This document shows, one piece after another, positions 32,406 through 41,861 of a DNA stretch of 64,000 nt (position 1 is its first letter; every line of letters begins with the position of its first letter). Origin of the DNA: CAVZXS01 sp963779325 (lineage in GTDB: Bacteria; Bacteroidota; Bacteroidia; Chitinophagales; Chitinophagaceae). The stretch lies in contig CAVZXS010000007.1 of NCBI GenBank assembly GCA_963779325.1, positions 248,001-312,000 of the forward strand, in the 5' to 3' direction. A program made the position numbers and the translations under genes. The notes below the pieces were generated by a model. The model saw only the letters and a list, made by a program, of their open reading frames with translations. It made no database searches and was not told the origin of the DNA.

Positions 32406-33671
32406 ATGACCGAACGCTTGCTTCAATATATCTGGCAGTTTCAGTATTTCAATAAAAATGAACTGACTGCAATAACAGGCGAGGTGCTGCAGGTTATTTC
32501 TCCGGGTACTTATAACAGCGATCAGGGGCCTGATTTTTCTGAAGCCAAAGTAAAAATTGATAACACTACTTTGGCGGGTAATATAGAGCTGCACATAAAA
32601 ACATCCGACTGGGAGAAACATAAACATCAGCACGATGATAATTATAATAATGTCGTGCTGCATATAGTTTGGCAACATGATAAACAAATAGACCCTACGG
32701 TGCCGGTGCTGGAACTGAAAGAAAGAGTTCCGAAAGTATTATTAGAACGGTTTGAGCAATGGATGAATGCCGTTTCATTTATTCCCTGCGAAAAAAGTAT
32801 TGCCTCTGTACGCGACATTACATGGAAAAGCTGGAAAGAAAGACTGCTGGCTGAGCGACTTTTACGAAAAGCAAAACAGGTTGAAGAATACCTGCAGCAA
32901 AATAATTATCATTGGGAAGAAACTTTTTGGTGGCTGCTGGCACGCAATTTTGGTATGAAAGTAAACGCCGCAGCTTTTGAAGCAATGGCAAAATCAATTC
33001 CATTAACTATCCCCGCAAAGCATAAAAATCAAATACACCAATTAGAAGCCTTGCTGCTGGGGCAGGCCGGTTTGCTGAATGAAAAATTTAATGAAGACTA
33101 TCCGCAGCTTTTAAAAAGAGAATATGAATTTTTAAAAAAGAAATACAATTTAAAGCCTGTAAACAATGCTGCTTTTTTCCTGCGCATGCGGCCGGGCAAT
33201 TTCCCTACCGTTCGCCTGGCGCAATTGGCAATGTTGATTCATCAATCAGCGCATTTGTTTTCTAAAATAAAAGAAGCGGAAAATACAGGCATTGTAAAAA
33301 ATTGGTTTGATATTACGGCCAATGATTACTGGCATTATCATTATAAGTTTGATGAATCATCGTCGTATAAAAAGAAAAAGTTGGGCGCTGCAATGATTGA
33401 TAATATTATCATCAATACCATTTGCCCCGCACTTTTTGCTTACGGCAGTTACCATAACGAACAGCTGTATAAGGACAAAGCGTTGAAATGGTTGGAAGAA
33501 ACCGCTGCCGAGTCCAATGCTATTACAAAAGGATTTATGCAATTGGGCATTGAAAATAAAAACGCTTTTGATTCACAAGCATTGATAGAATTAAAGAATG
33601 AATATTGCAATAACAAAAAATGTTTGGATTGCGCGGTCGGTAATTTTTTATTGAAAGCCCCCGGCCCCTAA
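32406..33671 (+). CDS. DUF2851 family protein
   Basis: This 421-residue protein has the DUF2851 hallmarks: LLQYIWQFQYFNKNELTAITG at the start, GTYNSDQGPDFSEAKVKI, and GNIELHIKTSDWEKHKH, a segment resembling PD-(D/E)xK nuclease cores (E-x-H with D upstream). The C-terminus has Cys-containing NNKKCLDCAVGNFLL. The nuclease-like reading is inference. The last four codons (APGP) and the stop lie inside a palindromic 3'-end element, so the native C-terminus was probably slightly different. Confidence 0.88.
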   Translation: MTERLLQYIWQFQYFNKNELTAITGEVLQVISPGTYNSDQGPDFSEAKVKIDNTTLAGNIELHIKTSDWEKHKHQHDDNYNNVVLHIVWQHDKQIDPTVPVLELKERVPKVLLERFEQWMNAVSFIPCEKSIASVRDITWKSWKERLLAERLLRKAKQVEEYLQQNNYHWEETFWWLLARNFGMKVNAAAFEAMAKSIPLTIPAKHKNQIHQLEALLLGQAGLLNEKFNEDYPQLLKREYEFLKKKYNLKPVNNAAFFLRMRPGNFPTVRLAQLAMLIHQSAHLFSKIKEAENTGIVKNWFDITANDYWHYHYKFDESSSYKKKKLGAAMIDNIIINTICPALFAYGSYHNEQLYKDKALKWLEETAAESNAITKGFMQLGIENKNAFDSQALIELKNEYCNNKKCLDCAVGNFLLKAPGP

Positions 33672-33676
33672 AGGGG
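33657..33676 (+). repeat. 3'-end palindromic element supplying the DUF2851 stop codon
   Basis: GCCCCCGGCCCCTAAAGGGG starts inside the gene. Its codons read GCC CCC GGC CCC TAA, so the palindrome centre is the stop codon. Confidence 0.75.
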
Positions 33677-33726
33677 TGTTTTGAAACTTTATGATATGAG
33701 GTAATATTTATTAATGACTGCTTACA

Positions 33727-33749
33727 CCCCCCTTTAGGAGATGGGGGCT
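33727..33749 (-). repeat. 3'-end palindromic element after OsmC
   Basis: On the minus strand AGCCCCCATCTCCTAAAGGG and three further bases follow the TAA stop (33750-33752) directly. Together with the copy at 33657 it makes an inverted pair between convergent genes. Confidence 0.7.
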
Positions 33750-34163
33750 TTAACTCCAACTTCCCCAATCTATTTTTACCTCAATATCCGGGTGAATACT
33801 CTTCATCACGGGACAGGTATCACCGGTATGTTTCAGGATCGTCTTAGTTTTTTCATCAATAGTCTTCAGTGAATCGGGTATATGAAATGTTAAATCTATG
33901 CCGCCAACCCGACGGGGATCCGCTTTCATAATTTTTAATACTTCTATTTTTACTCCGTTCAGGTCAAAATCCATTGTTCTTGCTTTTATACCCATTACGG
34001 TAATCATACAGGTGGCAAGGCTGGTAGCCAGCATATCCGTAGGGCTGAATCTTTCTCCCTTCCCGTGATTATCAGTCGGGGCGTCGGTTTCAAAACTATT
34101 ATTGCTTTTGAGGTGGGTGCAGGTGGTACGCAGGCCGCCTTCGTAAACTACAGTTGAGGTCAT
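33750..34163 (-). CDS. OsmC/Ohr-family peroxiredoxin-like protein
   Basis: A 137-residue protein of the OsmC fold. The first redox Cys is in LATSLATCMITVMGIKA and the second in HTGDTCPVMKSIHPDIEV. Both lie at conserved positions, so thiol peroxidase activity on organic hydroperoxides is plausible. The family dimerises with the active site at the interface. Its start lies 53 bases from the divergent exported-protein gene. Confidence 0.92.
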   Translation of the reverse strand: MTSTVVYEGGLRTTCTHLKSNNSFETDAPTDNHGKGERFSPTDMLATSLATCMITVMGIKARTMDFDLNGVKIEVLKIMKADPRRVGGIDLTFHIPDSLKTIDEKTKTILKHTGDTCPVMKSIHPDIEVKIDWGSWS

Positions 34164-34167
34164 TATA

Positions 34168-34175
34168 TAAATTTG
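34168..34175 (+). promoter_or_regulatory. Bacteroidota -7 element (TAAATTTG) before the 34217 gene
   Basis: An exact TAnnTTTG lies about 41 bases before the GTG start and only 4 bases from the divergent osmC ATG. No good -33 box was found. Confidence 0.4.
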
Positions 34176-34216
34176 CCCTAAATTTACGTTACTATTAAAA
34201 TACTAAATCAGCATTT

Positions 34217-35020
34217 GTGAAGAAAATACTTTTTATTACCATTTTATCCGCTATTACCTTTTCCGCCTTTGCCCAGGAAACTGCCAAGAGTAAAAGAGAA
34301 ATAAAGGCCGCGAAGAAAGAAGAAAAAAAGCAAAAAATAAATGCCATTATAAAGCAGGAAGAAGAAGGCGTGCTTGCATATAGTAAACAAAATATTTACG
34401 GTTTACAGTTTCGTACCAATGGCTACGGGCTTTTTTATGAAAAGGGTATTATGAAAACAACCCGCAAAACTAATTTGTATCATATCGGATTTGATGAAAT
34501 CAAAAGCCCTAAAGAAGAAAAATTTCCCAATGAAGGTCTTTTCTTCGGTAATCCTTTTGTGTATGGTAAGATTAATAATTTTTACCAGTTAAAATTAGGC
34601 TTCGGGCAGCAATATATTTTGGGCAATAAGGGAAATAAAAACGGTGTAGCAGTGGCAGCCGTTTATCATGGCGGTCTATCGCTCGGGCTGTTGCGCCCTT
34701 ACTATCTTGAAGTAGCCGAAGCCAACGGCGGTTCGAGATTTATTAAGTATGAAGATGATAAAGTAAAATTTCTTTCCGATTCCATTATAGCAAGCGGCGG
34801 TTTGTCAAGAGGTTGGGGCGAAATAAAAATGAAACCCGGTGCTTATCTCAAAACCGGATTACGATTCGATTACGGTCGTTATAATGAAATGGTATCGGCT
34901 ATTGAAACGGGAATCGTAGTAGAATTTTATGCTTCTAAAATTCCTATACTGGCTCGCCAAAAAGATAAAAATTTATTTATACAGGGCTATGTTTCCATAG
35001 CATTGGGAAGAAGGAAGTAG
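34217..35020 (+). CDS. Exported protein of unknown function, probable outer-membrane barrel
   Basis: A 267-residue protein with a GTG start. The signal peptide is MKKILFITILSAITFSAFAQ, then a very Lys/Glu-rich helix (residues 22-50, about half Lys or Glu), then alternating hydrophobic/polar strands with many Tyr, Gly and Phe (YGLQFRTNGYGLFYEKG, YQLKLGFGQQYILG). The end GYVSIALGRRK resembles a last barrel strand. I do not recognise a family. The charged helix could sit in the periplasm. Confidence 0.8.
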   Translation: MKKILFITILSAITFSAFAQETAKSKREIKAAKKEEKKQKINAIIKQEEEGVLAYSKQNIYGLQFRTNGYGLFYEKGIMKTTRKTNLYHIGFDEIKSPKEEKFPNEGLFFGNPFVYGKINNFYQLKLGFGQQYILGNKGNKNGVAVAAVYHGGLSLGLLRPYYLEVAEANGGSRFIKYEDDKVKFLSDSIIASGGLSRGWGEIKMKPGAYLKTGLRFDYGRYNEMVSAIETGIVVEFYASKIPILARQKDKNLFIQGYVSIALGRRK

Positions 35021-35061
35021 GCACCCTGTTTTTACTTCAAACTGTATAAAAAATAAACCTT

Positions 35062-35069
35062 TACTTTTG
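35062..35069 (+). promoter_or_regulatory. Possible Bacteroidota -7 element (TACTTTTG) upstream of lipA
   Basis: An exact TAnnTTTG 83 bases before the lipA ATG. It would give a leader of about 75 bases. No -33 box was found. Confidence 0.3.
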
Positions 35070-35151
35070 CTTTTTGTTTGTAATAAGCGATTGTGTCAGC
35101 ATTTATAAATGCAGCAATAATTGAGCAGATAAATACCTGAATTTAATAAGC

Positions 35152-36087
35152 ATGACAGAACTTCCTGTAATTAATAAGATTGAAGAAAAAGAAACCCGCA
35201 TTAAAAAACCGGATTGGCTACGTGTTAAGCTTCCCATTGGCGAGAGTTATAAGCATGTGCGCAACCTGGTAGACAAAAATAAACTACACACCATTTGCGA
35301 AAGCGGCAATTGCCCCAATATGGGCGAATGCTGGGGTGCAGGTACGGCTACTTTTATGATATTGGGTAATACCTGTACAAGAAGTTGCGGTTTTTGTGCG
35401 GTCGCTACGGGCAAGCCCGACGAATTGGATTGGGACGAGCCGCAACGTGTGGCCGAAGCCATTCACTTAATGAAAGTAAAACACGCTGTTATTACATCGG
35501 TAGATCGGGATGAACAAAAGGACGGTGGTTCGGCTATTTGGTATAATACCATTAAAGCCGTGAAGACTTTAAACCCCGATACCACGCTTGAAACATTAAT
35601 ACCTGATTTTAAAGGACAGAAAGAAAATATACAACGCATAATAGATGCGGCGCCTGAAGTAGTAAGTCATAACATAGAAACGGTAGAAAGACTAACAAGA
35701 CAAGTGCGTATACAGGCTAAGTATTGGCGCAGTATGGAAGTAATAAAAACATTGAAGGCCGGCGGCATGCGTACCAAGAGCGGTATTATGCTTGGTCTTG
35801 GCGAAACAAAAGAAGAAGTGGTGCAAACCATGACCGACCTGCGGGATAACGGATGCGATGTAATAACCATCGGTCAATATTTACAACCCACTAAAAAGCA
35901 TTTAGCCGTTCATCGTTTCGTACATCCCGATGAATTTGCGGAGTTAAGAGAAATTGGTTACGGTTTGGGATTGGATTATGTAGAAAGCGGTCCGTTGGTA
36001 CGTTCGTCTTATCACAGCGAACGGCATGTATTCGCCGGATTGGGAAGAAAAGAGTGGGAGATGAGTAAGTCAACAAATGCGAAATAG
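35152..36087 (+). CDS. lipA: Lipoyl synthase
   Basis: A 311-residue radical SAM enzyme with two cluster motifs. The auxiliary cluster cysteines are in CESGNCPNMGECWG, and the radical SAM CxxxCxxC is in CTRSCGFC. TVERL, GLGETKEE and the C-terminal RSSYHSE with the Ser ligand complete the family pattern. It inserts two sulfurs into octanoyl groups on E2 and H proteins, serving the dehydrogenase whose E1 beta is at 12921. A possible nuclease-type exoglycosidase gene follows by 15 bases. Confidence 0.96.
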   Translation: MTELPVINKIEEKETRIKKPDWLRVKLPIGESYKHVRNLVDKNKLHTICESGNCPNMGECWGAGTATFMILGNTCTRSCGFCAVATGKPDELDWDEPQRVAEAIHLMKVKHAVITSVDRDEQKDGGSAIWYNTIKAVKTLNPDTTLETLIPDFKGQKENIQRIIDAAPEVVSHNIETVERLTRQVRIQAKYWRSMEVIKTLKAGGMRTKSGIMLGLGETKEEVVQTMTDLRDNGCDVITIGQYLQPTKKHLAVHRFVHPDEFAELREIGYGLGLDYVESGPLVRSSYHSERHVFAGLGRKEWEMSKSTNAK

Positions 36088-36102
36088 TGGTTTATAAAAA
36101 GT

Positions 36103-37186
36103 ATGCGCGGCAAAAAAAGTATTAACCCGATCAATATAAAAATAAATAAGGCAGCCAAATTACTATTGGTTGCTTGTTTTTTTATACAATGTTATTCTTT
36201 TGGTCAATTAAAATGGATAAATGTTGATTCGTTGTTTCAGCCGCTGCCGAAAAATTTTCATGTATATAAAACAACGGATAGTTTGGACGGCAAACCTTTT
36301 ATTGCGTATTATGCAGAAGCCTACTTAAAAGACAGGGAATTAGATTTTACAACCGATACCGCTTACGGGAGGCGTTTAACCCCGTCTCAATTTTATACAA
36401 AAGGATTTGACCCTCTTAAATTTTATGAGGTTGCTTACAAGTTCCCGCTGCTTGTAGTAAACGGTACATTCTTTTCGTTTACGACCAATCAAAATTTGAA
36501 CCTGGTAATAAAAGACGGCAAATTAGTTTCGTATAACGTACATACCATTGCCGGAAAAGGTAAAGACACATTAACTTACCGGCATCCGCTTGGCAGCGCC
36601 ATTGGTATTTCTAAAAAAAGAAAAACAGATATTGCGTGGGTAGTTACTGATTCTTCTAAAAAATATTCATATGCTACTCAACGGGTGATGGCTTTCGCAA
36701 GGGATTCATCAACATCTTTTCGTGTTGATTCAATAAAAAGTGTGAAAGTGAAATATTTTTCAAACAGCCCCACTAATGGCAATGTCTCGTTGAGAGGTTT
36801 GAAAAAGGCTTTTAAAAAATGGAAGATGAAAGCCGCTATTGGCGGCGGACCGGTTCTTTTACAAAACGGATATATTAAAATTACCAACGAAGAGGAATTA
36901 AAATTTACCGGCAAAGCCATTGATGATAAACATCCGCGTACGGCAATGGGTTATACCGACGATAATAAACTGATTATACTGGTCATACAAGGCCGTTTCC
37001 CCGGCATAGCAGAAGGCGCATCATTAAAGCAAGAAGCGCAAATTTTAAAAGACCTCGGTTGTCAGGGAAGCTTTGAATCTTGACGGTGGCGGCAGCAGTT
37101 GCATGCTTATCAACGGAAAAGAAACCATTAAGCCGAGTGATAAAGAAGGGCAGCGGGCAGTTCCTGCGGTTTTTATAATTAAGTAG
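36103..37186 (+). pseudogene. Phosphodiester glycosidase (NAGPA-like) with a one-base frameshift near its end
   Basis: The gene encodes an exported protein (signal around LLLVACFFIQCYSFG) with a NAGPA-type fold: VVNGTFFSF, RHPLGSAIGISK, AAIGGGPVLLQNGY, and KHPRTAMGYTDDNKLIILVIQGRF. The frame stops at 37083 after GCQGSFES. Removing one G from the GGG at 37065-37067 restores EALNLDGGGSSCMLING, the catalytic Gly-rich end of the family, and continues to a TAG at 37184-37186. A truncated product would lack this motif. It may follow lipA in one transcript. The restored stop overlaps a 3'-end palindrome. Confidence 0.85.
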
Positions 37187-37210
37187 CCCCAAACCCCTAA
37201 AGGCGCTTTC
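37185..37210 (+). repeat. 3'-end palindromic element at the glycosidase stop
   Basis: AGCCCCAAACCCCTAAAGG and following bases to CTTTC begin within the restored TAG codon. It is the left arm of an inverted pair. Confidence 0.7.
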
Positions 37211-37284
37211 AAGCAGCTTCAACTTTTAAAAGTATTTTTATCTATTCGGTAGATTAATTATACTAAAAAATTAATTTACTCTTC

Positions 37285-37310
37285 GAAAGCCCCTTTAGGG
37301 GGCTTGGGGT
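37285..37310 (-). repeat. 3'-end palindromic element after glucokinase
   Basis: On the minus strand ACCCCAAGCCCCCTAAAGGG follows the TAG stop (37311-37313) directly, then GCTTTC. Only one or two bases differ from the arm at 37185-37210. The pair would fold as a hairpin with about 74 bases between arms. Confidence 0.75.
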
Positions 37311-38276
37311 CTATTTCTCCCAAGCCAATGCACTGGCGCCCAATATAGCGGCATCAGATTCCTTTAAATGGCTGATTAAGATTTTTACTTTGTTTTGAAA
37401 TACCTGTATCAGGTTGGCTTCCATATGCTCTTTGGTAGGTTTCAAAATTAAATCGCCGGCTTTGGTTAAACCGCCAAACAAAACAATAGCTTCGGGGCTG
37501 CTGAACATGATAGCATTGGCCAATGCCAATCCCAATATTTTACCGGTAAATTCAAAAATTTCCAACGCGGTTTTATCACCCTGTATGGCGGCTTCATACA
37601 CGGCTTTTGAATCTAATTTATCTTTAGGGACATCACGCAATAAACTTTTGTCTTTATTTTTTTCCAGCATTTCAATAGCTGTCGCTCTTACGCCGGTAGC
37701 TGAAGCATAGCTTTCCAACGAACCTTTTTTGCCGGTGCCTTCGTGATAGCGGCCGTCAGGTATAACAATTGTGTGTCCCAATTCTCCCGCAAAACCATCA
37801 TGCCCGTAGATCAATTGCCCGTTGGCTACAATACCGCTGCCCACACCGGTACCTAATGTTATCATGATGAAATCTTTCATTCCCTTTGCAGCGCCGTACA
37901 TCATTTCGCCTATAGCAGCAGCGTTGGCGTCATTGGTAAGTGTAACGGGTAGTTTAAATTTTGTTTGAATCATTTCCGCCAAAGGAATAATTCCTTTCCA
38001 GGGCAGGTTTGGCGCATATTCTATAGTGCCGGTATAAAAATTTCCGTTGGGTGCTCCTACGCCTATTCCTTTTATACGACCGGTGCCTCCGGCTTTTTCA
38101 ATAAGTTCCGAGAGAGCGGTATACAACTCATCAATAAAACTTTCTACCGTCTTATGTTTTTTGGTAGATATTTCGCTGCTGAATAAAACATTGCCGTCGC
38201 GGTCTACAATACCAAATTTGGTGCCCGTACCGCCAATATCAATACCAATTACTAATTGATCCAAAGCTGTTGCCAT
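37311..38276 (-). CDS. ROK-family glucokinase-like sugar kinase
   Basis: A 321-residue kinase with the ATP motif IGIDIGGTGTKFG at residues 10-22, LTNDANAAAIGE with the catalytic Asp, TLGTGVGSGIV, and GELGHTIVIPDG with the sugar-contacting Glu-His. The ROK zinc motif CxCGxxGCxE is replaced by EGTGKKGSLE, so all three cysteines are absent. It would phosphorylate glucose released from alpha-glucans, feeding the nearby glycogen genes. Glucose is inferred from the context; other hexoses are possible. Confidence 0.88.
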   Translation of the reverse strand: MATALDQLVIGIDIGGTGTKFGIVDRDGNVLFSSEISTKKHKTVESFIDELYTALSELIEKAGGTGRIKGIGVGAPNGNFYTGTIEYAPNLPWKGIIPLAEMIQTKFKLPVTLTNDANAAAIGEMMYGAAKGMKDFIMITLGTGVGSGIVANGQLIYGHDGFAGELGHTIVIPDGRYHEGTGKKGSLESYASATGVRATAIEMLEKNKDKSLLRDVPKDKLDSKAVYEAAIQGDKTALEIFEFTGKILGLALANAIMFSSPEAIVLFGGLTKAGDLILKPTKEHMEANLIQVFQNKVKILISHLKESDAAILGASALAWEK

Positions 38277-38288
38277 AAAATGAATTTG

Positions 38289-38319
38289 GAAAAAGCGGCC
38301 CCGAATATGCGGGGCCGCT
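38289..38319 (-). terminator. Terminator of the FucP-like permease gene
   Basis: AGCGGCCCCG (38294-38303) pairs with CGGGGCCGCT (38310-38319) over 10 bp with a 6-base loop. On the minus strand it is followed by TTTTT. Confidence 0.85.
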
Positions 38320-38323
38320 AAAG

Positions 38324-40186
38324 TTATGAATAAAAATGATTAGTGTCCGCTGCCGTCAACTTTGCATCGTAATCAATTCCTTGTTTTCTTAAAATACCTT
38401 TACAACAAATGCAAAGAAAGCAAGATAAGCAAAACATACAGCCGCAATCCAATAGGAATTGGTGAATACCGAACCCTGCTACTGAAGAATTTGCTTGTAA
38501 ATAATCGGCAAGTTTACCCTGGATAGGAGGAATAATAGCCGCCGCCTAAAATCATCATAATTAAAAATGCAGAACCCTGTGATGGTGTATTTTCCGAGAC
38601 CGGCAATAGATAGTGTAAAAATACATGGCCACATAACAGAACAAGACAAGCCCACCGCTCAAAAATGCATAAATAGAAACAGTTCCGGTAGTCATTACGC
38701 CTACAATCATACCAGCTGTATCCAAGGAGGCTGAAATACAAAAGCGTTTTAACAGGTTTATCGTTCCTAGATAAGCCGCTATCATTTGTACTACATACAC
38801 ATACGATATACCACTAATAAAGAAGCGACATTCATAACCTGCTAAGGCCGTTAACCCTAGTAACTATTCCCAATGCAATTAACGGAATTATAAACTGAAG
38901 TATTTTTTTTTGTTGAAGGTCTAAAATTAAAAGCCGCAATTGCACCTGTCCAACTGCCCAATCATTAGACTTCCCCAAAACATGGCAACAAAAGGAGCTG
39001 CTTCCGATGATTGATAACCTCCAAATGCTTTTTGTTTTAAAAGTTCTCCTAAGTTACTGCCGATAGTTACTTCTACCCCTACATAAACAAATATACCCTA
39101 ACATACCCAATACCAATTGAGGATATTGCATAGCTCCCCATCCTTCTTTATTTTTTTGTGCAATTAGAGCTTGCGAAAGGTAATCCAACTACAATTAAAG
39201 CCAATGCGCATATGAGCCAGATTAATCTTTTGTGTTCCATCGGTTTTTTTATAACACTAATCTCATCATATTTACTTGCAAGCCCTTGTTTTATTTGTTC
39301 AACTTGTGCTACAATTGCATTTTTATCAGCTTCACTTTTTCCTTTTAAGGAACATTCTAAATTGGATATTTCGGCTGTTTCTTTTTCAAAGGTTTTCTGA
39401 ATAGCAGCAATTTTTTTGGCATCATCGCTGCGATAACTGTTGAATACCGGTGCAAACACTAAAATTAATAGGCCTGTGATAATAAGCATTGTATTCAAAG
39501 CCTTATTAGCTTTTTCCGGCTTTTCCTCAATAATTCCGCTCGGTACCTTTTTACAAAACCGAATAAAGCAGCTGCACCAATAAATAGCAAACCAACAACA
39601 TACATAAAGCGAAATAACTTTTTTTAACGGCAAGCTTGCAATTTTTTGATCACATACTGCTTCTGGCGCTGCCAAAAAGTGCAAAAGCTACAACCAGCGG
39701 GCCAATTGTAGTACCAAATGAATTTACACCACCTCCTAAGTTTACTCTTGTATTGTCCTGTAGCAGGATCGCCAAGATGAAATAGCAAAGGGTTGGGCAT
39801 CTGTTTGTTGAAGAGAGAATCCTAAGGCCACAATAAAAAACCAATCAACATTCCTGTAAAACTGTAACCATTTACAGCAATATCATAGCTGCTGCGCCTA
39901 TTGCAGAAAAAAGTAAACCGTATACTATACTTTTTTTGTAACCCCACTTGCCAACTAAATCCTGTCCGCCTAAAGCACCATAAGCAAACAAAACCAAAGC
40001 TCCGATGTAATAAGCAAGATAAAATGCAAAATCAATTAACTGACTTTGGAATTGGTCAAGATGAAAATAGTTTTTACAAAAAGGAATAAAAATGCTGTTG
40101 CCCGCAGCTATAAATCCCCAGAAAAAAAATACAGTGACCAAGGTGCCTAATGCACCGTAGTTGGTTGGTTGTTGAGCCTTAGTCAT
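38324..40186 (-). pseudogene. Sugar MFS permease of the FucP/GluP (FHS) type, broken by many frameshifts
   Basis: Fragments in different frames add up to one complete permease. The N-terminus MTKAQQPTNYGALGTLVTVFFFWGFIAAGNS with SQLIDFAFYLAYYIGALVL is at 39872-40186. NLGGGVNSFGTTIGPLVVAFALFGSA is near 39650-39750. A long central domain with a charged insertion is at 39148-39570, and the C-terminus GILRKQGIDYDAKLTAADTN runs to TAA at 38324. At least six single-base shifts are needed to join them. Residues remain well conserved, so the damage is recent or technical. It would have taken up glucose or galactose. Confidence 0.85.
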
Positions 40187-40316
40187 ATTGCAAGTTGGTT
40201 TTTTAATGAAACCTCAAAATAAACATTTTTTGCTAATGAAAAATTTTTACTTCATTCTTTGAGGGTAGGTAAAAACAACCTAATTTCAGTTTTACGCTTA
40301 TCAAACATACTTTTAA

Positions 40317-41735
40317 ATGGAAATAGTTCATATATCAGCCGAGTGTTATCCTATGGCAAAAGCAGGAGGCTTGGGCGATGTAGTAGGGGCGCTGCCAAAA
40401 TACCAGAACCGCCTGGGACATATCGCTAAAGTGGTGATGCCCATGTACCGCACCAAGTTTTTAAATAATAACGAATGGGAGTTGGTACATGAGGGCGGTC
40501 AAAATTTAGGCCCGCATTTTTTTCATTACAGTGTTATAAAAGAAAGTACAAACAAATTGGGATTCGATCTTTTTTTAATTGATATCAACGGGTTGTTGGA
40601 CAGGGAAAAAATTTACGGGTATGATGATGATACCGAACGGTTCACCGCTTTTCAAATAGCCGCCTGCGATTGGATTACTAAATGGCAACACAAGCCCGAC
40701 ATTATACATTGTCACGATCACCAGGCCGGTCTTATTCCTTTTATGATTAAATATTGTCATGCATTTAACAGGTTGGCCGATGTGCCTTCCGTATTTACCA
40801 TACACAATGGCCAATACCAGGGCTGGATGGATTGGGATAAAAGTTACTATCTGCCGGCATACGACAGTTGGAAATGGGGTATGATGGACTGGGCTGATAA
40901 GATTAACCCGATGGCCGCCGGTGTAAAAAATGCATGGAAGGTAAATACCGTGAGCCAAAGTTATATGGATGAACTGCGTGTGGATGCCAATGGGCTGGAA
41001 GCTTTATTTGAATACGAAAAAGGTAAGTGCATCGGTATATTAAACGGTATTGATACAGAAGTGTGGGATCCGGCTACGGATGAGTACCTGAAAAAAAATT
41101 ATGATACCGAATCGGTAGAGAAAGGAAAAAGGAAAAATAAAAAAGAATTGTGTAAAGAATTTGATTTGGATATTGATAAGCCGCTGATTGTTTTTATAGG
41201 CAGGTTGGTGGGAGAGAAAGCGGCTGATTTATTACCCGATGCCATTCGTTCTTCTATTTATCAATATCACGGCAATGTTAATTTTTTGATATTGGGTTCC
41301 GGTGAGCCGCAGGTAGAGTGGCAATTGGAAAATTTGAAAAGCCAGTTTTCCGGCTATGTAAATACCTATATCGGGTACAGCGAAAAATTAAGCCATGTGA
41401 TGTATGCCGGCGCCGATTTTTTATTGATGCCGAGCCGCGTAGAGCCCTGCGGTCTTAACCAGTTGTACGCATTGCGATACGGCACCATACCCATGGTACG
41501 AAGTACGGGCGGGCTAAAGGATACAGTAAAAGATTTTGGCGAGTGGGAGGGCTATGGTATTCGCTTCGATCAGGCCACTGTTTGGGATATCGTTTATTCC
41601 GTAGGCAGGGCGATTGATTTGTATAATAATAAAATAGATTTGTTTAACTGGATGCAGGGTTGCAGCATGGGATTGGACTACTCCTGGGATACTTCGGCCA
41701 ACCGGTATATTGAAATGTACAACGGGTTGCGATAA
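40317..41735 (+). CDS. glgA: Glycogen synthase
   Basis: This 472-residue GT5 enzyme starts MEIVHISAECYPMAKAGGLGDVVGALP, with the KxGGL ADP-glucose loop (KAGGL). The nucleotide-sugar site in the second domain includes FIGRLVGEKAADLL and MPSRVEPCGLNQLYALRYGTIP with the catalytic Glu. It extends alpha-1,4-glucan chains from ADP-glucose. glgC lies 126 bases downstream, so a shared transcript is plausible. The divergent broken permease gene starts 130 bases upstream. Confidence 0.95.
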   Translation: MEIVHISAECYPMAKAGGLGDVVGALPKYQNRLGHIAKVVMPMYRTKFLNNNEWELVHEGGQNLGPHFFHYSVIKESTNKLGFDLFLIDINGLLDREKIYGYDDDTERFTAFQIAACDWITKWQHKPDIIHCHDHQAGLIPFMIKYCHAFNRLADVPSVFTIHNGQYQGWMDWDKSYYLPAYDSWKWGMMDWADKINPMAAGVKNAWKVNTVSQSYMDELRVDANGLEALFEYEKGKCIGILNGIDTEVWDPATDEYLKKNYDTESVEKGKRKNKKELCKEFDLDIDKPLIVFIGRLVGEKAADLLPDAIRSSIYQYHGNVNFLILGSGEPQVEWQLENLKSQFSGYVNTYIGYSEKLSHVMYAGADFLLMPSRVEPCGLNQLYALRYGTIPMVRSTGGLKDTVKDFGEWEGYGIRFDQATVWDIVYSVGRAIDLYNNKIDLFNWMQGCSMGLDYSWDTSANRYIEMYNGLR

Positions 41736-41861
41736 AAATTTTTTCAAATGATAAACGGAATGTTTGAGAATAGTCCTTAATTTGGATAACGATATTTTTC
41801 TGAACCTTATCAGTTCTTTTACCGATTACCATTTTATAAATCATTTCAATACATACTCATT

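Noticed and set aside
33657..33749. Terminal inverted repeats of a small insertion sequence or MITE
   Set aside because: Each arm belongs to its own convergent gene at the stop codon, and single copies occur alone (29791), so paired ends of a transposon are not needed. No target duplication was seen.
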